Below, one piece after another: positions 50,944-59,876 of a stretch of DNA of 64,000 nucleotides. Within the stretch, counting starts at the first letter, position 1; every line of letters begins with the position of its first letter. This DNA is from Bacteroidia bacterium. Lineage in GTDB: Bacteria; Bacteroidota; Bacteroidia; B-17B0; Aurantibacillaceae. The translations under genes and the position numbers were made by a program. The stretch is from contig JAIOZA010000011.1 of assembly GCA_021740825.1 (NCBI GenBank), forward strand, positions 1-64,000, given 5' to 3'. The notes below the pieces were generated by a model. The model was not told the origin of the DNA and did not search any database. It saw only the letters and a list, made by a program, of their open reading frames with translations.

Positions 50944-51159
50944 ATAAAATTTATTTAAGTTTTAGTCTTTTATTTATTTGAATTGTATAATAATACATAA
51001 AAAATTATTTGTAGCAAAAATATAAATAAGATTTTAGATTTTTGGTGATTTGCTTACACGTAATTTATTTGTTTTTTGTTAACCAAAATAATTAACAATA
51101 ATTTTTATGGCATCTGTGCCATTTAAATATTTTATAAGATTGTATAATTTTGATTCAAT

Positions 51160-52995
51160 TTAATTTTCCTTTTTAGAGTGTACATGAATTCCATTTTTAT
51201 TAATGCTAAGTTTTGATTCTTTAGAATTAATTTTAACGCCATTGCTATCGATTTTTATTTGTGCATCTTTTGCTTTTACATCCACTCCATTTAAAGTAAT
51301 ACTGATATTTTCTTTATTATTATTTTCGGTATCCAATTCATTCTCTTTATTTGAATTATCATCCAAGCCATCGCAATCAAGGCATTTTAAGCCATTTTCA
51401 GTCATCATCCATTTGCGATTTACCATCTCACCATCATACGTATTCGTCATATTTTCAATATCATAAATCAAACTTTCTAACGACTTATCTAAATAAACTA
51501 CTTTACCTACTGGCAATTTTAAAATCACCTTAATGTCCTGAAATCTAAATTTATCTGCATTATTAACTTTGAACAAATTATCAAATTCAATTAAACTATC
51601 TGTTTGAGCAACTTTGTAAGAAATGTTTTTAGCGCGATTTGTTGCAGTGCGTTTATCAGAACCCTTTGCTTCTTTTACAACTACTATAATAATTTTATCT
51701 GTTTGCGATTTGATAATATTCAATTGAGCATGCCCTAATAAGTATTTTATTCCATTATTAGTTCCAATCATATAATCATTGCTTTTTTTATAAGCTTCAA
51801 ATCCTCTTTCGCCTTCCTGCTCGTCATCGCTTGCATTTATTTCTTCAAAATCAATAGGCATTTCATTCATTTTAAGGTAAAGCGTATCATGAGGAACTAC
51901 TATTGTATTTTCTCGAACTTTAGCCGTTTTATTAAAATCATTGCCCGTATTAATGGCAACATATAATAACACTACAAATCCAACTAACCAAATAACACCC
52001 GCTACCCTATTTACCCAGCGGTTAGTGTATTTTATTTTAAATAAAAATTTCACACATGCGTAAATCATCATTATAAGTGGTGTTCCAATAAAAAAAATAA
52101 TTCCAATTAAACCGATGTGAAAATCCTTACCGTCCAACAACAATAAATCAATCCACTCCTTGGCAGTAGTATTATTTGTTAAAAAAGATAGTCCGAAAAC
52201 TGAGGTAAATAATCCTAAAAAAAGGATAACACCAACAACCACCAATAAAGCAGCTGCAATCTTAAGAAAAACTCTAACTAAATAAAAAAAGACATCTATT
52301 ATAAATTGAATTAGTTTTTCAGCAACATTGCGAGGCACATCTCGATTATTGTTAGCCGTATTTTTAAATTCATGGCCGTATTTTTCCATGCGTTTTTTTA
52401 GCTGCTCCGCCTCTTCTTTTACTGCTTTTGATATATTATTAATATCCGCTTTTTCGCCTTTCATTGCTAATTTTTCGGCAGTCGTTTTAGCTTCCGGCAT
52501 TGCTATCCAAAGTATGATATATAACAAAATGCCAGTTCCTGCAAAAAATAACATTAATAATAGGGCTATTCGTAACCAAACTGAATCGAGTCCAAAGTAA
52601 TGACCAATGCCTGAACACACTCCACCTAAAACTTTATTATCTCCGTCACGGTATAAGCGTTTTTTTATTACCTCTGTATTTTCATCGGATTCATTTTGAT
52701 TTATTTGCGATCCGGAAATATTATCTGATGAATCACCTACAAATTCCTCTGGCTTACCCATCTTCTGCATTACAAAATCAACATCACTCATTAAAACAAC
52801 TTGTTTTGTTGAGCTAATTTTACTTTGTAACATTTCAGCAATACGAGCTTCAATGTCATTCATAATTTCAATGCCGCTTTCAGTGTTGCTGAAATATCCT
52901 TTAATTGTTGATAGGTATTTACTTAATTTATCAAACGCATCTTCCTCTATATGAAAAATAATACTGCATATATTTATGGTTACTGTCTTATTCAT
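51160..52995 (-). CDS. PspC domain membrane protein
   Basis: This 611-residue inner-membrane protein is probably involved in envelope-stress signalling. Residues 1-90 form a small cytoplasmic domain (IEEDAFDKLSKYLSTIKGYF...MQKMGKPEEFVGD). Residues about 105-165 are the PspC domain (RLYRDGDNKVLGGVCSGIGHYFGLDSVWLRIALLL...LYIILWIAMPE). Three or four membrane helices at about 240-350 follow. The extracytoplasmic C-terminal ~230 residues have repeated polar beta-strand pattern, ending in four short repeats (VKAKDAQIKIDSNGVKINSKESKL). It follows padR after 34 bp, the common Bacteroidota PadR-PspC pair. Confidence 0.88.
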   Translation of the reverse strand: MNKTVTINICSIIFHIEEDAFDKLSKYLSTIKGYFSNTESGIEIMNDIEARIAEMLQSKISSTKQVVLMSDVDFVMQKMGKPEEFVGDSSDNISGSQINQNESDENTEVIKKRLYRDGDNKVLGGVCSGIGHYFGLDSVWLRIALLLMLFFAGTGILLYIILWIAMPEAKTTAEKLAMKGEKADINNISKAVKEEAEQLKKRMEKYGHEFKNTANNNRDVPRNVAEKLIQFIIDVFFYLVRVFLKIAAALLVVVGVILFLGLFTSVFGLSFLTNNTTAKEWIDLLLLDGKDFHIGLIGIIFFIGTPLIMMIYACVKFLFKIKYTNRWVNRVAGVIWLVGFVVLLYVAINTGNDFNKTAKVRENTIVVPHDTLYLKMNEMPIDFEEINASDDEQEGERGFEAYKKSNDYMIGTNNGIKYLLGHAQLNIIKSQTDKIIIVVVKEAKGSDKRTATNRAKNISYKVAQTDSLIEFDNLFKVNNADKFRFQDIKVILKLPVGKVVYLDKSLESLIYDIENMTNTYDGEMVNRKWMMTENGLKCLDCDGLDDNSNKENELDTENNNKENISITLNGVDVKAKDAQIKIDSNGVKINSKESKLSINKNGIHVHSKKEN

Positions 52996-53029
52996 TTTAT
53001 TATTTCTTTAAATTTTAACTACAATTATT

Positions 53030-53365
53030 TTATTTAGTGTTTTGTATGGTGGTGTTTACTGCATTTACGAGTTCTATCCATGACAGTTGTAATTCGTTTA
53101 GATAATTTTGACCTATTTCTGGTAAAAAATAATATTTACGTGGCGGCCCAGATGAACTTTCTTCCCAACGATAAGAAAGTAATCCTGTATTTTTTAATCT
53201 AGTTAAAAGAGGATACAACGTTCCTTCCACTACAACTAATTTGGTTTCTTTTAATTTGTCAATAATTTCTGTTGGATAGGCTTCGCCTTGCGATAGAATG
53301 GAAAGTATGCAGAGCTCAAGGACACCTTTACGCATTTGAGCTTTTGCATTATCTGAATTTATCAT
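53030..53365 (-). CDS. PadR family transcriptional regulator
   Basis: This 111-residue winged-helix repressor is of the short PadR-s2 type. Landmarks are MRKGVLELCILSILSQGEAYPTEIIDKL, VVEGTLYPLLTRLKNTGLLSYRWEESSSGPPRKYY and the C-terminal dimerisation helix. It is the first gene of an operon with the PspC protein (34 bp downstream) and probably controls itself and that gene in response to a membrane-active compound or envelope stress. A -7 box TATCTTTG (minus strand, 53450-53457) and an inverted repeat (53468-53484) lie upstream. Confidence 0.93.
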   Translation of the reverse strand: MINSDNAKAQMRKGVLELCILSILSQGEAYPTEIIDKLKETKLVVVEGTLYPLLTRLKNTGLLSYRWEESSSGPPRKYYFLPEIGQNYLNELQLSWIELVNAVNTTIQNTK

Positions 53366-53467
53366 AAACTAATTGGTTTATTTATAATTATTATTAAAGC
53401 ACTACTTTAAGTTATTATCTATAATTTAATAACTACGAATTGTGCTTTACAAAGATATATTTTTTTT

Positions 53468-53484
53468 TATAGTACCTTGCTATA
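53468..53484. promoter_or_regulatory. Inverted repeat upstream of padR, candidate operator
   Basis: TATAG-TACCTTG-CTATA has complementary 5-bp arms. It lies 10 bp upstream of the padR -7 box (53450-53457), in the spacer/-33 region, where PadR autoregulators commonly bind. Confidence 0.4.
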
Positions 53485-53557
53485 CATAGTAACTAAAAAT
53501 TATATAACTATCTCATAATCAATAGATATTTTTTTAGGTAAAGCTTTAAAAACCACT

Positions 53558-53565
53558 TATATTTG
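53558..53565 (+). promoter_or_regulatory. -7 promoter box of the TerC gene
   Basis: TATATTTG fits TAnnTTTG and lies 16 nt before the ATG at 53582. No TTTG -33 is evident. Confidence 0.5.
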
Positions 53566-53581
53566 CAGCCTAATTATAAAT

Positions 53582-54385
53582 ATGCACGATTTCTCGACTG
53601 ATTTATCCAGCTTACTTTCTGTAAATGGCCTTATTACTTTATTTACTTTAACTCTATTAGAAATAATACTAGGAATTGATAATATTATTTTTATTTCGAT
53701 AGCAGTAGATAAATTACCGCGCATTCAGCAATCAAAAGCCAGAACAATAGGGCTACTTTTAGCTTTGGTAGTAAGAACAATTCTACTGTTTTTTATTGGC
53801 TTTATAGCGGGTCTAAAAGATCCATTTTTTCATTTGGGAGAATATGGAATTTCAGGAAAAGCACTTATTTTGCTAGGAGGTGGTTTGTTTTTATTGATAA
53901 AAACATGGCAAGAAATTCAGGAACATATTCATGGTGATGAAGATGAAATTGGTCCGGGAAAAAAAGGAAAATCCACCTTTAATGCCATAATCATGCAAAT
54001 CATCATCATTGATTTTGTATTTTCCTTTGATAGTATATTAGCTGCTGTTGGATTATCGGGTGTTGTTTTAATTATGGTCTCTGCCGTAGTAATATCTATG
54101 TTTTTAATGATTTTGTTTTCAGGTTTAGTTTCTGATTTTATTAATAAAAACCCTGGTATTAAAATGATTGCCTTATCTTTTTTATTGGTAATTGGCGGTA
54201 TATTAGTTGCAGAAGCACTAATTGATAGCTACAATACTACCTTGGCGCATGAACACCACATTGAACTGAATAAAAACTATGCTTATATTGCATTAGCATT
54301 TGCTATGTTAATTGAATTATTTAACATTAAAGAGCGTAAGATAAAACGATTAAAAGATTTTACTCAGGAAGATAAAGAGGAATAA
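53582..54385 (+). CDS. TerC family integral membrane protein
   Basis: This 267-residue inner-membrane protein has about seven helices. The acidic membrane motif TLLEIILGIDNIIFISIAVDKLP and its second-half counterpart IIIDFVFSFDSILAAVGL are the family signature; the Asp/Glu residues probably bind a divalent metal. TerC proteins are linked to tellurite resistance, and several export Mn2+, often to load secreted enzymes. The histidine/acid-rich loop EHIHGDEDEIGPG is a further metal-binding candidate. It is monocistronic and converges with recO, with 2 bp between stop codons. Confidence 0.93.
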   Translation: MHDFSTDLSSLLSVNGLITLFTLTLLEIILGIDNIIFISIAVDKLPRIQQSKARTIGLLLALVVRTILLFFIGFIAGLKDPFFHLGEYGISGKALILLGGGLFLLIKTWQEIQEHIHGDEDEIGPGKKGKSTFNAIIMQIIIIDFVFSFDSILAAVGLSGVVLIMVSAVVISMFLMILFSGLVSDFINKNPGIKMIALSFLLVIGGILVAEALIDSYNTTLAHEHHIELNKNYAYIALAFAMLIELFNIKERKIKRLKDFTQEDKEE

Positions 54386-54387
54386 AA

Positions 54388-55113
54388 TTACATTTCGTTT
54401 GCCATTTCCTGCATCACATTATACGATTTTAATTCAATAAGTCCGGGAATTTGCATTTTATAATATTGCAATAAGCAATCTAGTAAAGCTAAACGCTCGC
54501 TTCTATTTATTTTTTTTTGATTTAGTATTGAATGTGAAAATAAATCGGCAAACAAAGTCGATTGCCAATGGTCAAAACCTAGTGGAAAACTTTTAATGCT
54601 TGAAGAAAATTTACCTTCTAACGTATCAAAATAGGCCATACTATTGTCTCTGTTATTAATAGGATAAAAACCCAAATGTTTAGTTAATTCAAATAAAAAA
54701 TAAATATGAGTATCTACAAAATTTGAGTCAGACTTATCTAACCATTGATAGGTGTTGCAAATTAAATCAAATAAATCGTCGTTAGGAATTTGCTCTTTGA
54801 TACATTTATATAGCACCTCATTTAAAAATTGTGCTATACACAACTTACTAAAATTTAATTGTAAATCAGTATACACAAACAAGCACTTAACTTCATTGAT
54901 TTGCTGAATATCTTTATTTTCTTTTAATGAAACAATGAATTCAATTTGTGTTAAGGGTTGAATGACTCCTGATTTTATTTTAGCCTTTGCTCCTGTTCCG
55001 ATATTGATATTGGCAGAAATTAATCCAAAATCTTTCGTGTAAATTTTTGAAATTATTTTTTTATCGGCATACTTTATATTATGCAAAACAATGCCTTGCG
55101 TTGTATAAAGCAT
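54388..55113 (-). CDS. recO: DNA repair protein RecO
   Basis: RecO loads RecA on SSB-coated DNA in the RecFOR recombination pathway, in the cytoplasm. This 241-residue protein has the N-terminal OB fold (LYTTQGIVLHNIKYADKKIISKIYTKDFGLIS, then IQPLTQIEF) and a helical C-terminal part (FELTKHLGFYPIN). The zinc-finger cysteines found in some RecO proteins are absent. Its ATG shares one base with the porZ stop codon (TAATG), so recO is translationally coupled to porZ. This order is common in Bacteroidota. Confidence 0.93.
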   Translation of the reverse strand: MLYTTQGIVLHNIKYADKKIISKIYTKDFGLISANINIGTGAKAKIKSGVIQPLTQIEFIVSLKENKDIQQINEVKCLFVYTDLQLNFSKLCIAQFLNEVLYKCIKEQIPNDDLFDLICNTYQWLDKSDSNFVDTHIYFLFELTKHLGFYPINNRDNSMAYFDTLEGKFSSSIKSFPLGFDHWQSTLFADLFSHSILNQKKINRSERLALLDCLLQYYKMQIPGLIELKSYNVMQEMANEM

Positions 55114-57446
55114 TAATTAATAATCAATAGTTTTGTAGTGGCAGATAGTTCTCCTGTAGCAGTAGCACAGTAAATTAAATATACACCACTACTCGCTTTG
55201 GTTCCACTAAACGTTTTAAGATTCCACTCAATTTGACCACCTTGCGATTTTGTTGACCAAACTAAATTACCACTAACATCGGTAATTTTAACTTCCGATT
55301 CATCGACTAATCCTTTAACATAAACATTTCCACTATATCCTGGTCGTACTGGATTTGGGTAAGTATGTATTTTAGAATAGTCTTCAAAACCTTTTATGAT
55401 AGAAGTTCTAAATGACTGAATTCCTTTGTCGGTAGCAATAAAAACATCACCAGAAATTTCATCAACAACTACATCTTTAATGGTATTTGAATAGAGTGGG
55501 CTGTTTTCTTGTGTGAAATGATAAATTTCTTTCTGCCCATCTGATGACAAGCAATAAACACCAGAACTTTGAGTTCCAATCCATTTTTGATTAACCCCAT
55601 CTACAGCTATTGCCGAAATGATATCGTTTTCTAAAAGTATTTGTACATAACCATCTTGCTCAATTAATATTTGCTGACAATCCCAATTTGACGTACTAAA
55701 AACATTTTCAGGGTTATAAAAAACAGCAACACCTTTGGCCGTTCCTAGCCAAATATGACCTTCCTTATCCTCACAAATAGAATGAACATCTTGCGAAGGC
55801 AATTTGCCGTTACCAACCACACTGCTTAAAAATTTTGTATTGGAAGAATTTGGTTGAGATAAACCGTTAACATCTTTATAAACCATTAATCCAATATTAC
55901 GTGGTAAAACTATCCAAGCCTGATCATATTTATCAAAAATAATTTTAGAAATGGTAGGCTGCACAACAAATTGCTCAAAATTTAAAAGAGTCCATGTGTT
56001 ATTTGGCTTTCTTACAGTAACACATTTTTTTCCAAGCGTAATTGATGCCCATAAATTGGAGTTTTTATCAAAACTTACTCCTGTTACACGAACGTCATTA
56101 CCACTGTTATAACCAATTAACGGACTATTGCCATATTTATAAACTGCTTTTAATTGGTTTGATTGCACATCAATAATACCGCTGCTCATACCAGCAAAGG
56201 CAATGTGGTTCTTATCATTAGGGTCAATTGCAACCGCATTAATATCTAATAATGAATCGGGAATAATACTTCTTAACGATCGCCATTCTCCATTTTCAAA
56301 TACATTTGGTTTGTACCTCAAATACTGCGAATTATAAACCTCTCCTAAATTTACCGGAGCAACTGCCAATAAGCCATCTTTGATATCTAGATCATTTACA
56401 TAATTATTCTCGGGACCATTAATTCTTATCATTTCATTTGGGGTCCAGGAAGCACCACCCGATTTAATTAAACCATGCAAATAATCTGCGACCCAAAAAA
56501 TACCATTATTTTCATAAAAAAAATCATTAGTACGGGCAACATCAAAGCCATAATTTGTAAGGTAATTTAACCTAGTTCCAACAGCATCAAATTCAGCAAG
56601 CCCCCATTGATCTAATATCACTAACTTATTATACTTTGAATAGTCATATAGCTTTTTGTTTGAAACACCTTTATGATTGATATTAAGCGTATATGTTGCC
56701 CAGCCAGCTTGCGTATATTCATATAATGTATCTTTAAAAGTAGTATTAGATTTTAATAATTCAGAATAATTGGTAATGATTTTCCCGTTATAATTAACAA
56801 TTGCATTATAAGGACCAACAGGCAAGCCTGCGTTTAACGACTTCCAATTTTGATAGAAACTTAAGTTGCTGTTTTTGTTACCATAAAATACACCATTTGG
56901 CGTAGCAGCAAATATAGCTGTATCGTTGCTTGTAACCTGATAAACTTCTAAATTTGCAGTAGCATTTCCTAAGTAATAGGTATCTTTTATTTCTAATTTA
57001 TCAGTATCAAATACAATGATACCAAAGCCGCAAGATATGTAAGCGTTTTTACCTTTAAAGTAAACTTCGTTAATGGTTTTTTTTCCGGTTATTAGTTTCC
57101 TTTTTATATCCGCAATATTTACTATTTTTTCACTATTATCAATAACATCAATATTTGTGTTATCATAAATTACTAAAATAGAATTGTTGTAATCATTTTT
57201 TCGCAGCATCTGAACACCAACATCCGACAGGCCATCAATTTTCGTTAATTTCTCGATACTATTATCGCCTGTATTGTAAGTTGCTACACCTGAGCCATTT
57301 GAAAAATATACTTTATCACTAACTTTAACCACGCTATTGGCATAATCGTACGATAAATGATCGAGCCACTGCCCCACTTTAACTTGCGAAAAACCGCATA
57401 AGCTAATGCAGGTAAATAAAATTAAAAGACTTTTTTTTGATTGCAT
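55113..57446 (-). CDS. porZ: PorZ-like type IX secretion component (beta-propeller protein)
   Basis: This 777-residue exported protein has a signal (SLLILFTCISLCGFS). Two seven-bladed propellers of two-component-regulator type (SVVGNGKLPSQDVHSICEDKEGHIWLGTAKGVAVF; QKWIGTQSSGVYCLSSDGQ) are followed by a C-terminal T9SS sorting domain (THTYPNPVRPGYSGNVYVKG). This matches PorZ, the surface subunit of the T9SS attachment complex that delivers anionic LPS to the sortase PorU. The VGQWLDHLSYDYANSVVKV start and the coupling to recO support it. A large sensor-only propeller protein is the alternative. Confidence 0.88.
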   Translation of the reverse strand: MQSKKSLLILFTCISLCGFSQVKVGQWLDHLSYDYANSVVKVSDKVYFSNGSGVATYNTGDNSIEKLTKIDGLSDVGVQMLRKNDYNNSILVIYDNTNIDVIDNSEKIVNIADIKRKLITGKKTINEVYFKGKNAYISCGFGIIVFDTDKLEIKDTYYLGNATANLEVYQVTSNDTAIFAATPNGVFYGNKNSNLSFYQNWKSLNAGLPVGPYNAIVNYNGKIITNYSELLKSNTTFKDTLYEYTQAGWATYTLNINHKGVSNKKLYDYSKYNKLVILDQWGLAEFDAVGTRLNYLTNYGFDVARTNDFFYENNGIFWVADYLHGLIKSGGASWTPNEMIRINGPENNYVNDLDIKDGLLAVAPVNLGEVYNSQYLRYKPNVFENGEWRSLRSIIPDSLLDINAVAIDPNDKNHIAFAGMSSGIIDVQSNQLKAVYKYGNSPLIGYNSGNDVRVTGVSFDKNSNLWASITLGKKCVTVRKPNNTWTLLNFEQFVVQPTISKIIFDKYDQAWIVLPRNIGLMVYKDVNGLSQPNSSNTKFLSSVVGNGKLPSQDVHSICEDKEGHIWLGTAKGVAVFYNPENVFSTSNWDCQQILIEQDGYVQILLENDIISAIAVDGVNQKWIGTQSSGVYCLSSDGQKEIYHFTQENSPLYSNTIKDVVVDEISGDVFIATDKGIQSFRTSIIKGFEDYSKIHTYPNPVRPGYSGNVYVKGLVDESEVKITDVSGNLVWSTKSQGGQIEWNLKTFSGTKASSGVYLIYCATATGELSATTKLLIIN

Positions 57447-57523
57447 GTGTAGATAACGAAATTCAAAATAATTTATTGTAACTAACGAGCATAAATTTAA
57501 TACTTATATTTGTTAAATAAAAT

Positions 57524-57595
57524 GGCTTTGTAGTACAATGGATAGTATTTGGGTTTCCGAAGCCTACGATCTAGGTTCGATTCCTAGCAAAGCCA
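57524..57595 (+). tRNA. tRNA-Arg (anticodon CCG)
   Basis: The cloverleaf folds by eye. The acceptor stem is GGCTTTG/CAAAGCC, and the D-stem GTAC/GTAT has one G-T pair. The anticodon stem TGGGT/GCCTA has two wobble pairs around the loop TTCCGAA (anticodon CCG, reading CGG). The T-stem is CTAGG/CCTAG with loop TTCGATT. The discriminator base is A, and CCA is not encoded. Confidence 0.93.
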
Positions 57596-57608
57596 CAAAA
57601 TTATACAC

Positions 57609-57640
57609 AAACCCTTTACTAGGAATAGTTTAGGGTTTTT
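57609..57640 (+). terminator. Terminator of tRNA-Arg
   Basis: AAACCCT pairs with AGGGTTT, with an inner ACTA/TAGT extension, followed by five T. It starts 14 nt after the tRNA. Confidence 0.75.
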
Positions 57641-57675
57641 CATTTTGATAATAGCTACAATTTTTAAAAATCTTT

Positions 57676-59121
57676 TTACTCTATTATCACTTTCTCAGTA
57701 TAATTCTGCTTACCGGCAAATATTTTTATGAAATATATGCCTTTTGATAAACTAGATAAATCAATTTGATTATTTGATTTTAAGTCAGGATTGGAAACTA
57801 GAATTCCAATGTTATTGTAAACTTCAATAAACGTTATAGCCTTATCAGTTTTAAGATTAAATATCTCTTTACTTGGGTTTGGGTAAACTGTAATGAATTT
57901 TGAATTGGATTTCAATTCATTTATACCTACAAATGTGCGATAATAATAATAAATACTATCTGCACTTGCAAGTACACCAGAATTATATGAATAGAATACT
58001 TGTTTCATCTGAAATCCATTAACATCAAATGTATACTTAGAAAGTTGATTAATACCCCCCCAAGCTGTTCCATTCCAATTTTGACGTGTAAAAGTAGTTA
58101 GATTATTATTGGCGTCATATGTTCTGGCATCTAGATAATTATTAACCATAGTTGTATTATTCCAAATTTGAAATAAACAAGAAGTTTGATTGTTATTGGC
58201 ATCATATGTATAAGTATATTTATTGGAATCTGTAAAAGTTGTGCCATTCCAAATTTGATACAAATAAGAAGTTTGATTACTATTGGCATCATAAATATAT
58301 GTCTTTTGATTGTCATTTACCCAAGTCAAAGTAGTACTATTCCATACTTGAATTAAAGAAGAAATTTGATTATTATTTGCATTGTATGTATTCGTATTTT
58401 TAGTACTATTAACATAAGTTGTACCATTCCATGTTTGCTTTAAATCAGAAGTTTGATTATTACTAGCATCATAGGTATAGATGTTTTTACTGCTAATAAC
58501 CCAATTTGGATCATTCCAAGTTTCCCTCAAATAAGAAGTTTGATTATTATTGATATCAAATGTAGAAGTATATTTAGAATTATTAACCCAACTCAAAGTA
58601 GTACTATTCCATGATTGAATTAACATAGAAATCAGATTACTATTGGTATCGTAAGTATAGGTGTAGGAGTTGCCACTATTAACCCAAGTCAAAGTACTAC
58701 TATTCCAAGATTGAACCGAAGAAGAAATTTGATTGCTATTGGCGTCATAGGTATTCAAAAATTTAACGCCACCAATCCAAGTTGTTCCATTCCAAGTTTC
58801 ACGTGTATAAGAAGTTTGATTATTATTGGCATCATATAGATAATTGAAGTACCTATATTTATTCGTACTGAATTGATTAGTACTTAAGTTTAATTCCCAC
58901 CTCCTTATGCTATCCATTTGTTGCAACAAACTACTTATTTTGCTTGTTTCAGGGTTTTTATTTTTTAAATTTATCCCGTTTTCAATCTTCTGCTTGTTAG
59001 CAAATTCAATATCATAATTATTTGATTCATTTAATAACAGTAAGTTAGAGGAGTTTTGATTTATTTGTGAAATCAAATTAATGGATATTATGCTCAAGAG
59101 TAGAAGTATGTTTTTTGTCAT
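57676..59121 (-). CDS. Secreted protein with ten ~30-residue repeats and T9SS sorting domain
   Basis: This 481-residue protein has a signal peptide (ILLLLSIISINLISQ). Residues about 90-390 contain ten imperfect repeats of 29-32 residues. Each has a T-Y/F-D-A-N-N-N-Q-T-S start and a W-N-G/S-T-T middle (for example TYDANNNQTSYLRETWNG), recalling YD repeats. The C-terminal T9SS type A domain (VYPNPSKEIFNLKTDKAITFIEVYN) follows. It is therefore exported to the surface, with adhesion or binding as the likely role. A -7 box TACCTTTG (minus strand) at 59144-59151 ends 22 nt before the ATG. The repeats are also clear at DNA level, which makes copy-number change possible. Confidence 0.82.
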   Translation of the reverse strand: MTKNILLLLSIISINLISQINQNSSNLLLLNESNNYDIEFANKQKIENGINLKNKNPETSKISSLLQQMDSIRRWELNLSTNQFSTNKYRYFNYLYDANNNQTSYTRETWNGTTWIGGVKFLNTYDANSNQISSSVQSWNSSTLTWVNSGNSYTYTYDTNSNLISMLIQSWNSTTLSWVNNSKYTSTFDINNNQTSYLRETWNDPNWVISSKNIYTYDASNNQTSDLKQTWNGTTYVNSTKNTNTYNANNNQISSLIQVWNSTTLTWVNDNQKTYIYDANSNQTSYLYQIWNGTTFTDSNKYTYTYDANNNQTSCLFQIWNNTTMVNNYLDARTYDANNNLTTFTRQNWNGTAWGGINQLSKYTFDVNGFQMKQVFYSYNSGVLASADSIYYYYRTFVGINELKSNSKFITVYPNPSKEIFNLKTDKAITFIEVYNNIGILVSNPDLKSNNQIDLSSLSKGIYFIKIFAGKQNYTEKVIIE

Positions 59122-59234
59122 TTTATGTTTTTTATATATTAATCAAAGGTATCTATTTTTTAACATAATCACCTAAATCCCGTTAGCATTATATCAATAT
59201 CTTTTAGCTGGTGGTCAGATATTAAAATAGTTCG

Positions 59235-59242
59235 TATATTTG
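59235..59242 (+). promoter_or_regulatory. -7 promoter box of the small gene at 59248
   Basis: TATATTTG fits TAnnTTTG. It ends 5 nt before the TTG start at 59248, so a leaderless message is predicted. Confidence 0.5.
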
Positions 59243-59247
59243 GATCG

Positions 59248-59580
59248 TTGAAAGCAAAGTTTAAAATATTTTTATCTGTTACTTTATTGGCGGTTGTTTT
59301 ATTTGCAGCTGTTCCAAAAGTATATATTCACGCTTTATTAGGGCATACTCACAGTATAATCAATTCTATTTCTGATGGTACTTTTATAAACGAGCAAGAA
59401 GGTACACAGGATTGTAATTTTGAAAAGTACGACTCGCCGGTTTATTACACTGTTTTTAAATTTATTTTAAATTTTGTACCATTAAAACCCGCTAAACAAA
59501 CCTCTTTCAATTATCATCAAGATATCATTGAAAAAACACAATTTAATACTTCTTTATTAAGAGGTCCGCCGGTAGCTTAA
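59248..59580 (+). CDS. Small exported or membrane-anchored His-containing protein
   Basis: This 110-residue protein has one N-terminal hydrophobic segment (IFLSVTLLAVVLFAAVPKVYIH). It is followed by HALLGHTHS, a histidine cluster that could bind a metal ion, and a polar C-terminal part. I recall proteins with this YIHALLGHTH start beside TonB receptors in Bacteroidota but not a family name. The TTG start is accepted because the frame is open and a -7 box lies 5 nt upstream; no ATG exists near the N-terminus. yidD and a TonB receptor follow on the same strand, suggesting a metal-uptake unit. Confidence 0.65.
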   Translation: MKAKFKIFLSVTLLAVVLFAAVPKVYIHALLGHTHSIINSISDGTFINEQEGTQDCNFEKYDSPVYYTVFKFILNFVPLKPAKQTSFNYHQDIIEKTQFNTSLLRGPPVA

Positions 59581-59625
59581 TTTATTTGTTCAAATAAATG
59601 AGTTACTAACCTTATAAAAATAAAA

Positions 59626-59835
59626 TTGAAGTTTATTCCCCTGGCGATTATTCGCTTTTATCAATATGCAATTTCTCCCTTACTAAAACCGTCGTGCCGT
59701 TTTACGCCCTCTTGTTCGCAATATGGATTAGATGCCGTTACAAAACATGGCGCTTTTAAAGGAAGTTGGATGGCATTAAAACGAATTTTTCGTTGTCATC
59801 CATGGGGAGGAAGTGGTTACGATCCGGTAAAATAA
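59626..59835 (+). CDS. yidD: Membrane protein insertion efficiency factor YidD
   Basis: This 69-residue protein is membrane-associated and supports YidC-dependent insertion. The family signature is complete: [61 protein letters not shown], seen here as the [19 protein letters not shown] and [13 protein letters not shown] landmarks. It starts at TTG (59626), which is common for this gene. It is usually near rpmH-rnpA-yidC; here it is between a small exported protein and a TonB receptor, an arrangement I have seen in Bacteroidota. Confidence 0.95.
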   Translation: MKFIPLAIIRFYQYAISPLLKPSCRFTPSCSQYGLDAVTKHGAFKGSWMALKRIFRCHPWGGSGYDPVK

Positions 59836-59876
59836 ACTTCTTTAAATCACAAAAAAATAAAATTCCTATCTTAATA

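Noticed and set aside
57960-58860. Regularly spaced DNA repeats resembling a CRISPR-like array
   Set aside because: The repeats are in frame within one open reading frame (57676-59121) and encode a degenerate ~30-residue protein repeat; spacers are not unique and no cas genes are present.
59766-59876. Extended N-terminus of the TonB receptor
   Set aside because: It overlaps yidD in another frame and would bury the signal peptide that begins at ATG 59877.
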